Below are positions 1 to 7,150 of a stretch of DNA of 8,765 nucleotides, in pieces. The notes under the pieces were generated by a model, which did not search any database, was not told the DNA's origin, and saw only the letters and a list, made by a program, of their open reading frames with translations. The stretch covers positions 1-8,765 of the forward strand of contig PKSW01000471.1 of NCBI GenBank assembly GCA_002869465.1. The letters are read 5' to 3'. Both the position numbers and the translations under genes were made by a program. The DNA is from Marinilabiliales bacterium (GTDB taxonomy: Bacteria > Bacteroidota > Bacteroidia > Bacteroidales > F082). Each line of letters begins with the position of its first letter. Position 1 is the first letter of the stretch.

Positions 1-1173
1 GGTTCTGTTCATTGAATGCCAAAAATCATCCGTATAAGAGAAGACTCCATCTGTCATGTATAATTTAGCCCAGTCAGCTTGTCTACCTCCCGGGGCTACA
101 CATACATTATCGCCTTCAGCATCCAGCGCGTACACATTTTTAGTTGCAGGACCATTGGGTTTAATAAACTCGCCATTCCAGGTATCCCAATTTTTAATAA
201 GCCCCTTGGTTTTAGTACCAATCCAATAAAAACCACTTTCATCTAAATCACAAGTAAGCGGCTGAAAGCTTTGATCATTAATTTTATAGATTAATTTCTC
301 AATTTCACCTGATTTCCCAATGATGCTTACAAGGTTTTGATTAACAAGAATTAATTCATCATATTTAGCATTTAATTGATAGTGTCTGCTATTATTTTCT
401 TTATCAAAATATTCCCAAGAGTTTCCTGTCTTAACAAACAAAGTATCCCCATCAACATGACCTTCATTGTAATAGTTGGTATATATTTTCCCCTCAAAAT
501 TTTCGATGAGGTTGTATTTCAAATCCGGGTGGATCAGGCTTTCATCTTTGTGCCAGTTGTTATAATCTGCCAGGGCAATACTGTTCACATCTGCATAGTA
601 AATGCCGTTTTCGGTCGCTGCATAAAAGAAAGACTCGTTAAATGTTAAATCCATCACATTCAGTGCATTGCCATTGGGGCCAATATAATATGTGTCTTTA
701 ACTTCTTCTCTTTCCATATCAAGAACGACGATCCCAAATCCGCAAGATAAATATGCAAATTCATCTTTAAAAGTGATGTTATTAATGGTTTTATTTCCTA
801 AAATATCTTTGTCTTTGATGTCGGAAATATTTCTGATAGATTCATCAGGCCGAATCAAATCCAGATTGGCATTTGAATAAGCAACTAAAACTGAATTAAG
901 TTGTTGGTAATAGCCTATTTTATTAATACCTACATCACTCAGTCCTTTTATCTTGTCAAATAATTCAACTCGATTGTCATTCAAACTATATGTGAACATA
1001 CTGTATGGTGTAGCTGCAAATACTTTGTTGCTGGCAACGGCCACATCAATTACCTGGCTATAAGGTAAATGTGTTTTCCATTCACCAAGAGCAGTGGGTT
1101 GAGCAATTGTAAACAGATCACTGATTAAAAAAAGGGCAATCAGAATGGTGGCGGTGTAATTTTTTCTATTCAT
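1..1173 (-). CDS. porZ: PorZ-like type IX secretion system component, N-terminal part (cut by window edge)
   Basis: The frame is open from ATG at 1173 to base 1, giving 391 codons without a stop; the C-terminal half lies outside the window. Residues 1-24 form a signal peptide (charged start, hydrophobic core, TIA before Gln25), so the protein is exported. The mature start has GEWKTHLPYSQ (30-40), followed by repeated propeller-like strands such as KVFAATPYSMFTY, KGLSDVGI (76-83), AYSNANLDLI (98-107), GNKTINNI (126-133), SCGFGIVVLD (143-152), DTYYIGPNG (160-168) and YAATENGIYYAD. I recognise this set as PorZ-like from memory, not from a search. In Porphyromonas gingivalis PorZ (about 776 residues) has two beta-propellers and a C-terminal T9SS-type domain, sits on the surface with PorU, PorV and PorQ, and binds anionic LPS used to anchor cargo. 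Only the first propeller is visible here. A generic two-component-regulator propeller protein is the alternative, but the N-terminal motifs favour PorZ. It is separated from the upstream peptidase gene by a terminator, so it is probably transcribed on its own. Confidence 0.85.
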   Translation of the reverse strand, partial: MNRKNYTATILIALFLISDLFTIAQPTALGEWKTHLPYSQVIDVAVASNKVFAATPYSMFTYSLNDNRVELFDKIKGLSDVGINKIGYYQQLNSVLVAYSNANLDLIRPDESIRNISDIKDKDILGNKTINNITFKDEFAYLSCGFGIVVLDMEREEVKDTYYIGPNGNALNVMDLTFNESFFYAATENGIYYADVNSIALADYNNWHKDESLIHPDLKYNLIENFEGKIYTNYYNEGHVDGDTLFVKTGNSWEYFDKENNSRHYQLNAKYDELILVNQNLVSIIGKSGEIEKLIYKINDQSFQPLTCDLDESGFYWIGTKTKGLIKNWDTWNGEFIKPNGPATKNVYALDAEGDNVCVAPGGRQADWAKLYMTDGVFSYTDDFWHSMNRT

Positions 1174-1180
1174 TTGAACG

Positions 1181-1188
1181 CAAATATG
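1181..1188 (-). promoter_or_regulatory. Possible -7 box for porZ
   Basis: On the minus strand this reads CATATTTG, one mismatch from the Bacteroidota primary sigma -7 consensus TAnnTTTG. It lies only 7 bases ahead of the porZ ATG, so the leader would be very short or nearly absent. The upstream partner at -33 (TTTG) is not convincing; the best match is TTTC with a short spacer of about 16. The position between a terminator and a gene start supports it, but the call is weak. Confidence 0.3.
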
Positions 1189-1290
1189 ATTCTTAGTACT
1201 AACTGAAAATCAGGTAAAATATTGCAAACATGCAACGGGAGACAAAAATAATTGAAATAGAGGACGGGGACGGATTTTATTTAAAACAAA

Positions 1291-1318
1291 ATAGCCCTGC
1301 AATATATAGCAGGGCTAT
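1291..1318 (-). terminator. Rho-independent terminator of the S46 peptidase gene
   Basis: A perfect 10-bp inverted repeat, ATAGCCCTGC (1291-1300) and GCAGGGCTAT (1309-1318), encloses an 8-base loop. Read on the minus strand the hairpin is followed by TTTTGTTTTA, a typical U tract. On the plus strand it is followed by only A-rich sequence, so it should act in one direction. It lies 27 bases after the peptidase stop codon and before porZ, so it closes the minus-strand series and isolates porZ. Confidence 0.9.
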
Positions 1319-1345
1319 AAAATTCTAATTTAATCCAATAATTTT

Positions 1346-3562
1346 TTAATGTTTATGTGATGGTTCAATATCGGTTCCATATGTTGGACCTCCAAGTATT
1401 TTTGAAGGGTTTTTTTTAACGATGGTCATTTCATCAATCAAATTGGTAGCGCCGGCAAATTTATCGATGATGAACATCACGTATCTGATATCGACGTTGA
1501 TGGTGCGCTGCAGTTCAGGTTCAAAGGCAATATCACCACTCATTGCTTCCCAGTTCCCGTCAAAAGCAAGTCCGATCAATTCTCCGTTGCCATTCATCAC
1601 AGGGCTTCCTGAGTTACCTCCCGTAATATCGTGGGTTGTTAAAAAACCAATAGGCAAGGTACCATTCATACCATAGGGGCCATAATCTTTGGCTTGATAT
1701 AGTTCTTTCAATTTCTCCGGAACAATAAATTCCCAGTTATTCGGGTCTTCTTTTTCCATAATGCCTTCAATGGTTGTGAAATAATCATAATGAACAGCAT
1801 CAGCAGGATAATAGTCCAGAACGGTTCCGTAAGTTAAACGCATCGTAAAATTGGCATCGGGATAATAGTTTTTGTCTTTATTCATTTCCCTCAAGCCAGC
1901 AATATAAAGTCTGTGTCCTTTTTCAAGTTCTTCATTTGCATCTTTCGTCGTTTTCATCACTTCTTTATACTTCTCCGTAAATGCAATCATAGCAACTAAT
2001 GCAGGATCTTTGTCAAGTTTTTTAGCATTAGGATCATTTAAAAATGCCACTACCTTATCTTTGTCAGCAAACATCGTTTTTTCAAAAACATCAACTGCAT
2101 ACGCCTGGAAGTTGCCTTTATATTTATTGTCTATTTCCAGTAAATACACGGGTTGTTGATCCAAAGGAACATTTTCATTGTACATGTCAATCATGGCTGC
2201 TAGTAAATTCTCATCAATGGCTTTGTTATAATCCTTAAAATGATCTGCAACACCCGATTTTAGTTTTTCAATTTCCTTATTAATCTCGTCTTGGCTAGCT
2301 TCTTTATCGCCCAGGAGCTTTGATAATTTTTTGAAGGAATTCGCATAACTTAAAACCTCAGGGCCATACATGATCGCTTCGCGGAAATACCACTTGGTAA
2401 GGTTTGTTTCTTCAATTTTTTCAAAAGCGCTGCTTATTAATGGAATAGCTTCACCGTATTTTTCTTTTGCTTCTGGATTTTGATTGATCCAGTTGGAGAA
2501 TTCTGCCTCTTCGGCAAGTTTCTTATCTTTAACTTTCAGCCTTTTCAATCCTTTTGTCTGGCCAATAAAATATTTCCAGTAATTGGCGGTCCGTGCATAT
2601 TTGGAAGCGTATTGTAACCTGACGGCTTCATCCGCATCCATGCCTTCTTTCATGATACGTAGTTTTTCGGCACGGATATCGACGATGGTCATATTGGTTT
2701 GATTGATGGCCAGGTCAACGCCGTAAGAGGATAAATAACGTTGGGTGCTTCCAGGGTAACCCATGATCATGGCAAAGTCTCCTTTTTCAATACCCTCAAT
2801 AGAAATGGGTAGAAAATGCTTTGGCTTTAAAGGAATGTTATTTTTTGAATATTTAGCAGGCTTTCCATCAGCATCACTATAGACCCTGAACATTGAAAAA
2901 TCACCTGTATGACGCGGCCACATCCAGTTATCAGTATCGGCACCAAATTTACCGATTGATTCAGGCGGCGTTCCGGCCAAACGCACATCGGTGAAAGTTT
3001 CATAAACAAAAAGATAATATTCGTTTCCGCCAAAAAATGATTCGACGATGGCACTGTAATGGGTTTCTTTGGTAGCTGTTTCAATGAGATCTTTTGAATT
3101 TTTAGCAATTTTTTTGTCTCTCTCCTGTTCAGTCATTTCAGATGTTACACCGTCGAGTACCTGGGCAGAAGCATCTTCCATTTTAATTAAAAATTTTACA
3201 GTCAATCCTTCAATCGGAATTTCCTCCTTCTTACTGGTTGCCCAAAAACCATTCTGAAGGTGATTTTCAGCAGGGGTACTTACTTTTTGAATGGAGCCGT
3301 AACCGCAATGATGGTTCGTTAACAGGAGTCCTTCAGGTGATACCATTTCTCCTGTACAGCCTCTGCCAAAAATAACAATTGCATCTTTTAAACTCGATTG
3401 ATTGACACTGTAAATGTCTTCGGCACTTAATTTTAATCCCATTTCCTGCATTTCAACAATATTATTATTAATCAACAGGGGTAACCACATTCCTTCGTCG
3501 GCTTTCATAAACTGATTAAAACCTAGTAAAAATGCGATGGTAATAATGATAACTTTTTTCAT
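1346..3562 (-). CDS. S46 family dipeptidyl peptidase, DPP7 type
   Basis: A serine exopeptidase that removes dipeptides from the N-terminus of oligopeptides in the periplasm, supplying peptides to asaccharolytic or proteolytic Bacteroidota. The 738 residues match the usual S46 length (about 710-720). A signal peptide spans residues 1-21 (hydrophobic core, MKA before Asp22). The chymotrypsin-fold triad is visible: His85 in TNHHCG, Asp221 in RHTGDFSMFR and Ser651 in TGGNSGSP. The His-to-Asp spacing of 136 equals that of P. gingivalis DPP7. The DNWMWPRH stretch (211-218) contains residues known in the family to hold the substrate amino group. Eighteen residues after the serine is Gly669 (FDGNWE); family knowledge says Gly here gives DPP7 specificity (hydrophobic P1), while Arg gives DPP11 (acidic P1). 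The protein ends in SHKH with no T9SS sorting domain, so it should stay periplasmic. It starts 39 bases after manC with no ribosome-binding site visible, and the leader is AT-rich. A terminator follows the stop. Confidence 0.95.
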   Translation of the reverse strand: MKKVIIITIAFLLGFNQFMKADEGMWLPLLINNNIVEMQEMGLKLSAEDIYSVNQSSLKDAIVIFGRGCTGEMVSPEGLLLTNHHCGYGSIQKVSTPAENHLQNGFWATSKKEEIPIEGLTVKFLIKMEDASAQVLDGVTSEMTEQERDKKIAKNSKDLIETATKETHYSAIVESFFGGNEYYLFVYETFTDVRLAGTPPESIGKFGADTDNWMWPRHTGDFSMFRVYSDADGKPAKYSKNNIPLKPKHFLPISIEGIEKGDFAMIMGYPGSTQRYLSSYGVDLAINQTNMTIVDIRAEKLRIMKEGMDADEAVRLQYASKYARTANYWKYFIGQTKGLKRLKVKDKKLAEEAEFSNWINQNPEAKEKYGEAIPLISSAFEKIEETNLTKWYFREAIMYGPEVLSYANSFKKLSKLLGDKEASQDEINKEIEKLKSGVADHFKDYNKAIDENLLAAMIDMYNENVPLDQQPVYLLEIDNKYKGNFQAYAVDVFEKTMFADKDKVVAFLNDPNAKKLDKDPALVAMIAFTEKYKEVMKTTKDANEELEKGHRLYIAGLREMNKDKNYYPDANFTMRLTYGTVLDYYPADAVHYDYFTTIEGIMEKEDPNNWEFIVPEKLKELYQAKDYGPYGMNGTLPIGFLTTHDITGGNSGSPVMNGNGELIGLAFDGNWEAMSGDIAFEPELQRTINVDIRYVMFIIDKFAGATNLIDEMTIVKKNPSKILGGPTYGTDIEPSHKH

Positions 3563-3601
3563 TTTATATCAAATTAATTTAACATTTCTTCATTTAATTA
3601 T

Positions 3602-4708
3602 CTATACAAATTTTTCGCCTTTTTCGAGCTTCACATCCGTAACAAATTGTCTGATATGCTGTTCGTCTTCTTTGCGGCACACAAGCAGGGTGTTGTTATC
3701 TTCCACAACGATATAGTCGCTCAGGCCTTGTAAGACAACCAATTTATCTTTGGGCACATTCACGATGCATTTTTTTGAATCATACAGCATGACATTATTT
3801 CCCATCACAGCATTGTCATGTTTGTCCTTCTCTCTGATATCGTACAATGAACCCCAGGTACCCAAGTCCGACCAACCAAAATCAACGGCGAGTACATAGA
3901 CATGTTCAGCTTTCTCCATAATGCCATAATCAATGGAAATGTTCTTGCAAAGGGCATATGTTTTACCAATAAAATTAACTTCATCAGATGTATTGTAGAT
4001 ACCCACTCCTTCAGCGAATAATGAATCCACCTCGTTCAGGTATTGCTTGAATGCACTCATAATACTCTTGAGCGACCAAATAAAAATGCCGGAATTCCAG
4101 AGGAAATCTCCGCTTGCCAGGAATGATTTTGCAATTTCTAGGTTGGGTTTTTCCGTAAAAGTCTTTACTTTTTTAATTTCGGGTATTTCTGTTGAAATGC
4201 TTTTTTCGATGTATTGAATATACCCATAACCTGTATCAGGCCTACTAGGTTTGATACCCAGTGTAAGCAGGCTGTCGTTATTTGAAGCGGCTTTTAATGC
4301 CGTATTTACATCGTTAACAAAGGCTTCTTCATTTAAAATAATATGATCAGAAGGGGCAACCACTATCAACGCATCGGGATTCACTTCATTGATTTTATAA
4401 TTTGCATAGGCTACACATGGTGCCGTGTTTCTCATAGCTGGCTCACATAGAACCTGGTTTTCAGAGAGTTCAGGCAATTGTTCCAACACGAGATCCTTGT
4501 AAATGGCATTGGTAACGACATATACATTTTCAGGAAGGCATATTTTTTTAAAACGCTCGAAAGTGAGTTGTATCAGGGTTTTTCCAACGCCAAGGATATC
4601 AATGAATTGTTTGGGCCTGGATGTGCGGCTTATGGGCCAGAAACGGGTACCAACTCCACCCGCCATAATCACGCAATAGTTATTTTTCAGGTTGTTCATA
4701 AGGGTCAT
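3602..4708 (-). CDS. manC: Mannose-1-phosphate guanylyltransferase (GDP-mannose synthesis)
   Basis: A cytoplasmic nucleotidyltransferase that makes GDP-mannose from mannose-1-phosphate and GTP, the donor for mannose, fucose and rhamnose-type sugars of surface polysaccharides. Visible motifs: the NTP-binding loop AGGVGTRFWPISRTSRPKQF (16-35), VVAPSDH (116-122), FTEKP (184-188), WNSGIF (204-209), SIDYGIMEKA (258-267) and GWSDLGTW (278-285). At 368 residues it is the short, single-function form without the phosphomannose isomerase domain found in longer ManC/AlgA proteins. ATG at 4708 is the longest start; a second ATG at 4699 (Met4) is equally possible and leaves a more normal leader from the -7-like box at 4723-4730. 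It starts 41 bases after the sprT-like gene and is followed 39 bases on by the S46 peptidase. The paralogous glucose-1-phosphate or GDP-heptose transferases are less likely given the FTEKP and WNSGIF motifs. No phosphomannomutase or glycosyltransferase gene is nearby in the window. Confidence 0.93.
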   Translation of the reverse strand: MTLMNNLKNNYCVIMAGGVGTRFWPISRTSRPKQFIDILGVGKTLIQLTFERFKKICLPENVYVVTNAIYKDLVLEQLPELSENQVLCEPAMRNTAPCVAYANYKINEVNPDALIVVAPSDHIILNEEAFVNDVNTALKAASNNDSLLTLGIKPSRPDTGYGYIQYIEKSISTEIPEIKKVKTFTEKPNLEIAKSFLASGDFLWNSGIFIWSLKSIMSAFKQYLNEVDSLFAEGVGIYNTSDEVNFIGKTYALCKNISIDYGIMEKAEHVYVLAVDFGWSDLGTWGSLYDIREKDKHDNAVMGNNVMLYDSKKCIVNVPKDKLVVLQGLSDYIVVEDNNTLLVCRKEDEQHIRQFVTDVKLEKGEKFV

Positions 4709-4722
4709 GTATTTGAGGATTG

Positions 4723-4730
4723 CAAAGGTA
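4723..4730 (-). promoter_or_regulatory. Likely -7 box ahead of manC
   Basis: On the minus strand the sequence is TACCTTTG, an exact match to the Bacteroidota -7 consensus TAnnTTTG. It sits in the 41-base gap between the sprT-like stop and manC. Transcription would begin near 4717-4720, leaving a leader of about 10 bases to the first ATG (4708) or about 19 to the second (4699). No TTTG element is present at the usual 19-21 base spacing upstream, so this half-match keeps confidence moderate. It suggests manC can be expressed independently of the sprT-like gene. Confidence 0.45.
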
Positions 4731-4749
4731 CAAAACTCGATAGTTTAAA

Positions 4750-5358
4750 TTATTGTGAAACAGGAATAATTGGCGTCAGCGGGTGAAACAAATAAAGTTT
4801 GTTGTTGTCGAGACATTTGCATTTATATCGAATGCGTTGTTTTTCACCTTTAACAAACTTTTTACCCTTACTGGTTTTAAAAATTGCATTGGCAGGTAAA
4901 TCCTCAACTTTCGTTTGTGGTGCTGTATTATCGTATGCATGCAAAATCCGGCTTAGTTCAATATCTGAAGCACTGGAGGCCTTGCTGTTCCTGATACTTT
5001 TTACCAGTATTTTTGAAAGGTCATCCGGAAAAATATGAAGATCAAGCAATTCTTCCATCAGGTATTTATAGGTTTTTTTCCATTCTTTTCCATGCGGCAA
5101 AACCCGGTTTTTATATGTTTCATAAACCAACAAATGGGCATATTCATGAATAAAGGTGATTAAAAATGCATATGGATTCAGATCGTGATTGATTGAAATC
5201 CGGTGATTTGCATGGTAAACAGGAGGGCGGTAATCACCAAATTTGGTTTTCCGGTTCCGGGTAATTTTAAAATGTATTCTTTTCTCTTTGATCCAATCAA
5301 ATACAATATCAACAGCTTCGTCGGGCAGATAAGGGCTGAGTATTTGCTTTTCCTCCAT
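4750..5358 (-). CDS. SprT-like zinc metallopeptidase domain protein
   Basis: A 202-residue protein of the SprT-like family, related to the metalloprotease domain of eukaryotic Spartan (DNA-protein crosslink repair); the bacterial role is not established. The zinc site is clear: HEYAH at 71-75 (His71, Glu72, His75) and a third ligand, His89, in LPHGKEWK. The preceding strands contain the family-like RPPVYHANHRISIN pattern (44-57). The C-terminal part (about 158-197) has a short strand pair, RIRYKCKC, then KLYLFHPLTP, but only Cys180 and Cys182 and no second Cys pair, so the zinc ribbon of canonical SprT seems reduced or lost. There is no signal peptide, so it should be cytoplasmic. It starts 9 bases after the stop of the small lipoprotein gene, which suggests co-transcription; the start at 5358 fits this spacing. 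The 41-base gap to manC holds a possible promoter. Confidence 0.9.
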   Translation of the reverse strand: MEEKQILSPYLPDEAVDIVFDWIKEKRIHFKITRNRKTKFGDYRPPVYHANHRISINHDLNPYAFLITFIHEYAHLLVYETYKNRVLPHGKEWKKTYKYLMEELLDLHIFPDDLSKILVKSIRNSKASSASDIELSRILHAYDNTAPQTKVEDLPANAIFKTSKGKKFVKGEKQRIRYKCKCLDNNKLYLFHPLTPIIPVSQ

Positions 5359-5367
5359 TAAAAAGAC

Positions 5368-5544
5368 CTATGAATCAGATTTGGAATTGTTGATCGTTAC
5401 AGGAGGATGAAATGTCCAGCTAGAACAATTACAGTCTTTTTTTCTGTAACGTTTTGGGTGATAACCCTGTTTTTGAGTGGCGCAAGAAGCACAAATGAAA
5501 GCACTTATGAAAAGAATAACGAGAGATTTAAATATAAAATTCAT
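5368..5544 (-). CDS. Small predicted lipoprotein with a CxC motif, function unknown
   Basis: A 58-residue frame from ATG 5544 to TAG at 5368-5370. It begins with MNFIFKSLVILFISAFICAS and then Cys21-Ala-Thr-Gln-Lys. This is a lipoprotein signal of Bacteroidota style (positive start, hydrophobic core, small residues before Cys), although position -3 is Cys instead of the usual Leu. The mature peptide is only about 38 residues and basic (YHPKRYRKK, 28-36), followed by DCNCSSW (37-43) and a Ser/Asn-rich tail. The two cysteines two apart could bind metal or form a disulphide; that is a guess. I do not recognise a named family. It is first in the minus-strand series and ends 9 bases before the sprT-like start, and the spacing and coherent signal make it a credible gene even though it is short. 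The product would be a membrane-attached periplasmic or outer-membrane lipoprotein. Confidence 0.72.
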   Translation of the reverse strand: MNFIFKSLVILFISAFICASCATQKQGYHPKRYRKKDCNCSSWTFHPPVTINNSKSDS

Positions 5545-5649
5545 CCGTAAAAGAATGTTTATGCATTATTTTGCGTTTTCAAAGAAACGATTTTTTTAAA
5601 ACCGTGTTGTTGGAAGGAATAAATTCTTTTGTTTAATTTAGCCTGAACT
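5545..5649. promoter_or_regulatory. Divergent intergenic region between the lipoprotein and mlaE operons
   Basis: These 105 AT-rich bases must carry the promoters of both divergent transcription units, unless they are read from outside. No full Bacteroidota promoter (TTTG, 19-21 bases, TAnnTTTG) is visible. For the plus strand the nearest -7-like words are TTCTTTTG (5624-5631) and TAATTTAG (5634-5641), each with one mismatch; for the minus strand TTTCTTTG (5581-5588 complement) is a one-mismatch candidate. A weak imperfect palindrome, CGTTT to AAACG (5574-5589), is too short to call an operator. Neither gene has a Shine-Dalgarno sequence. Confidence 0.4.
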
Positions 5650-6390
5650 ATGAAAATAATTCAAGAAATAGGTGCCTACGTCTGGTTAATGTTCCAGGCT
5701 TTTAAACGGCCTGACAAGGGAAAAGTTTTCCGAAGGCAACTGATGATGGATTTCCAGGACCTGGGAACCAATTCCATCGGCATTGTGGCCGTTATTTCCC
5801 TCTTTACCGGAGCCATTATTGCTATTCAGATGGCATATAATATTGACAGTCCTCTGATTCCGCTCAAAACCATCGGATTCAGTACCCGTCAAATGATGAT
5901 TGTTGAATTTTCACCTACAATAATAAGTTTGATATTAGCAGGGAAAGTAGGTTCGAGTATTGCTTCGGAAATTGGCACTATGCGCGTTACTGAGCAGATT
6001 GATGCCTTAAAGGTAATGGGAATTAACCCGGCCAATTATTTAATTCTGCCTAAAATAACCGCTTCCATGATTTACAACCCGGTACTCATTGTTTTTTCAA
6101 TTGTGCTTGGAATATTCGGCGGTTGGCTGGCCATGCTAGTCACCGGGTTGTCATCTTCCGTAGTCTATATTGAAGGAGTGCGTTCATGGTACGATCCGTT
6201 TACCATCACATATGCCATGATCAAAACACTTGTTTTCGCCTTCATCATTGCTTCGGTTTCTGGCTATAAAGGTTTTTACGTAAAAGGTGGTTCGGTTGAA
6301 GTAGGCAGGGCAAGCACCCAGGCTGTTGTTTACAGCAGTATCTTAATCATCGTTTTCGACCTTATTTTAACTCAAATGCTGCTCACATGA
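5650..6390 (+). CDS. mlaE: MlaE-family ABC transporter permease (lipid transport)
   Basis: Integral inner-membrane permease of the MlaE/Ttg2B family, which with an MlaF-type ATPase and an MCE protein (MlaD) moves phospholipids between inner and outer membranes in Gram-negative bacteria. The 246 residues fit the family (about 250-260). Residues 1-30 form an amphipathic leader, followed by hydrophobic segments near 44-63, 86-98, 140-168, 190-206 and 225-245. The most conserved family block is present at 98-127: AGKVGSSIASEIGTMRV, then TEQIDALKVMGINP. Another marker is TGAIIAIQMAYN (53-64). The start at 5650 matches the usual N-terminal length of Bacteroidota homologues. The stop overlaps the next gene by ATGA, indicating translational coupling with the ATPase. 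The gene opens the plus-strand operon; no MlaD, MlaB or MlaC gene follows in the window. Confidence 0.93.
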   Translation: MKIIQEIGAYVWLMFQAFKRPDKGKVFRRQLMMDFQDLGTNSIGIVAVISLFTGAIIAIQMAYNIDSPLIPLKTIGFSTRQMMIVEFSPTIISLILAGKVGSSIASEIGTMRVTEQIDALKVMGINPANYLILPKITASMIYNPVLIVFSIVLGIFGGWLAMLVTGLSSSVVYIEGVRSWYDPFTITYAMIKTLVFAFIIASVSGYKGFYVKGGSVEVGRASTQAVVYSSILIIVFDLILTQMLLT

Positions 6391-7136
6391 TCGAGGTTAA
6401 AAATATATCCAAGTCTTTTGCTGATCAGCAAGTATTGAAGGATATTTCCTTTGTTTTTGAGAAAGGGAAAACAAACCTGATCATCGGGCAAAGTGGTTCA
6501 GGAAAAACGGTTTTAATGAAATGCTGTATTGGCTTACTGGATGTAGACAAAGGTGAAATTAACTTTGGAAAAACCTGTTTTTCCTGTTTTAGTGAAAAAG
6601 AGAAGAGGAAAATACAGAAAGAAATGGGCGTTCTTTTCCAGGGAGGTGCTTTATTCGACTCGTTTACAGTAGAAGACAATGTGATGTTCCCATTGAATAT
6701 GTTCACTAAAATGTCGCTGGAAGAAAAAAGAGAACGCGTGAATACAGTCCTTAAACGAGTAAACCTGTTAAATGCCAATAAAAAATTTCCCGCCGAAATT
6801 AGCGGGGGTATGATCAAACGCGTAGCCATTGCTAGGGCCATTTCGCTCCGGCCTAATTATTTGTTTTGTGACGAACCCAATTCGGGCCTCGACCCCAAGA
6901 CGGCTGAATTGATCGATGAACTCATTTCCGATCTGACAGAAGAATTTCAGATGACCACAGTTATTAATACCCATGATATGAATTCGGTGATACAAATAGG
7001 TCAGAAAATTGCTTTTTTACACAAGGGCGAACTTTGGTGGGAAGGTGATAAAAACGTGATTTTAAAAACTGACAATGAAGAATTAAACGAATTTGTTTTT
7101 TCAACGGAATTAACCAGAAGGATCAACAGGAATTAG
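6387..7136 (+). CDS. mlaF: MlaF-type ABC transporter ATP-binding protein
   Basis: The cytoplasmic ATPase partner of the preceding permease, powering lipid transport. All ATPase motifs are present in its 249 residues: Walker A GQSGSGKT (34-41), Q-loop Gln85 in LFQGGALFDS, signature ISGGM (138-142) within ISGGMIKRVAIARAI, Walker B YLFCDEP (158-164, catalytic Glu163), D-loop SGLDP (166-170) and H-loop His196 in NTHDM. The signature with Met in place of Gln (SGGM) and the following KRVAIARAI are typical of MlaF-type subunits. Compared with the common LSGGM and DEPF/DEPT forms it has Ile138 and DEPNS, small deviations that leave the catalytic residues intact. The start codon overlaps the mlaE stop (ATGA). 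The tail (about 228-249) is short and charged. The cvpA-like gene follows after 14 bases, so all three probably share one mRNA. Confidence 0.94.
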   Translation: MIEVKNISKSFADQQVLKDISFVFEKGKTNLIIGQSGSGKTVLMKCCIGLLDVDKGEINFGKTCFSCFSEKEKRKIQKEMGVLFQGGALFDSFTVEDNVMFPLNMFTKMSLEEKRERVNTVLKRVNLLNANKKFPAEISGGMIKRVAIARAISLRPNYLFCDEPNSGLDPKTAELIDELISDLTEEFQMTTVINTHDMNSVIQIGQKIAFLHKGELWWEGDKNVILKTDNEELNEFVFSTELTRRINRN

Positions 7137-7150
7137 AAAAAGTATAGATC

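Noticed and set aside
376..648. 90-codon plus-strand frame inside porZ
   Set aside because: It lies opposite a coherent secreted propeller protein and shows no recognisable domain; the same applies to 692-880.
1422..3257. Plus-strand frames and the 2827-3108 minus frame within the S46 peptidase gene
   Set aside because: They are shadows of the peptidase, whose catalytic motifs span the whole region in the main frame.
3570..3577. TTAATTTG upstream of the S46 peptidase as a -7 box
   Set aside because: One mismatch at a key position, no -33 partner, and very AT-rich surroundings; read-through from manC explains expression equally well.
4478..4786. 102-codon plus-strand frame across the manC start and the sprT-like end
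   Set aside because: It is antisense to two well-supported genes, and has no start context or domain of its own.
5574..5589. Imperfect palindrome CGTTT...AAACG as an operator in the divergent region
   Set aside because: Only five paired bases plus a wobble in AT-rich sequence; this is expected by chance.
6425..6995. Minus-strand frames opposite mlaF (6425-6841 and 6768-6995)
   Set aside because: All ATPase motifs lie in the plus-strand frame; the opposite frames show no recognisable motif.
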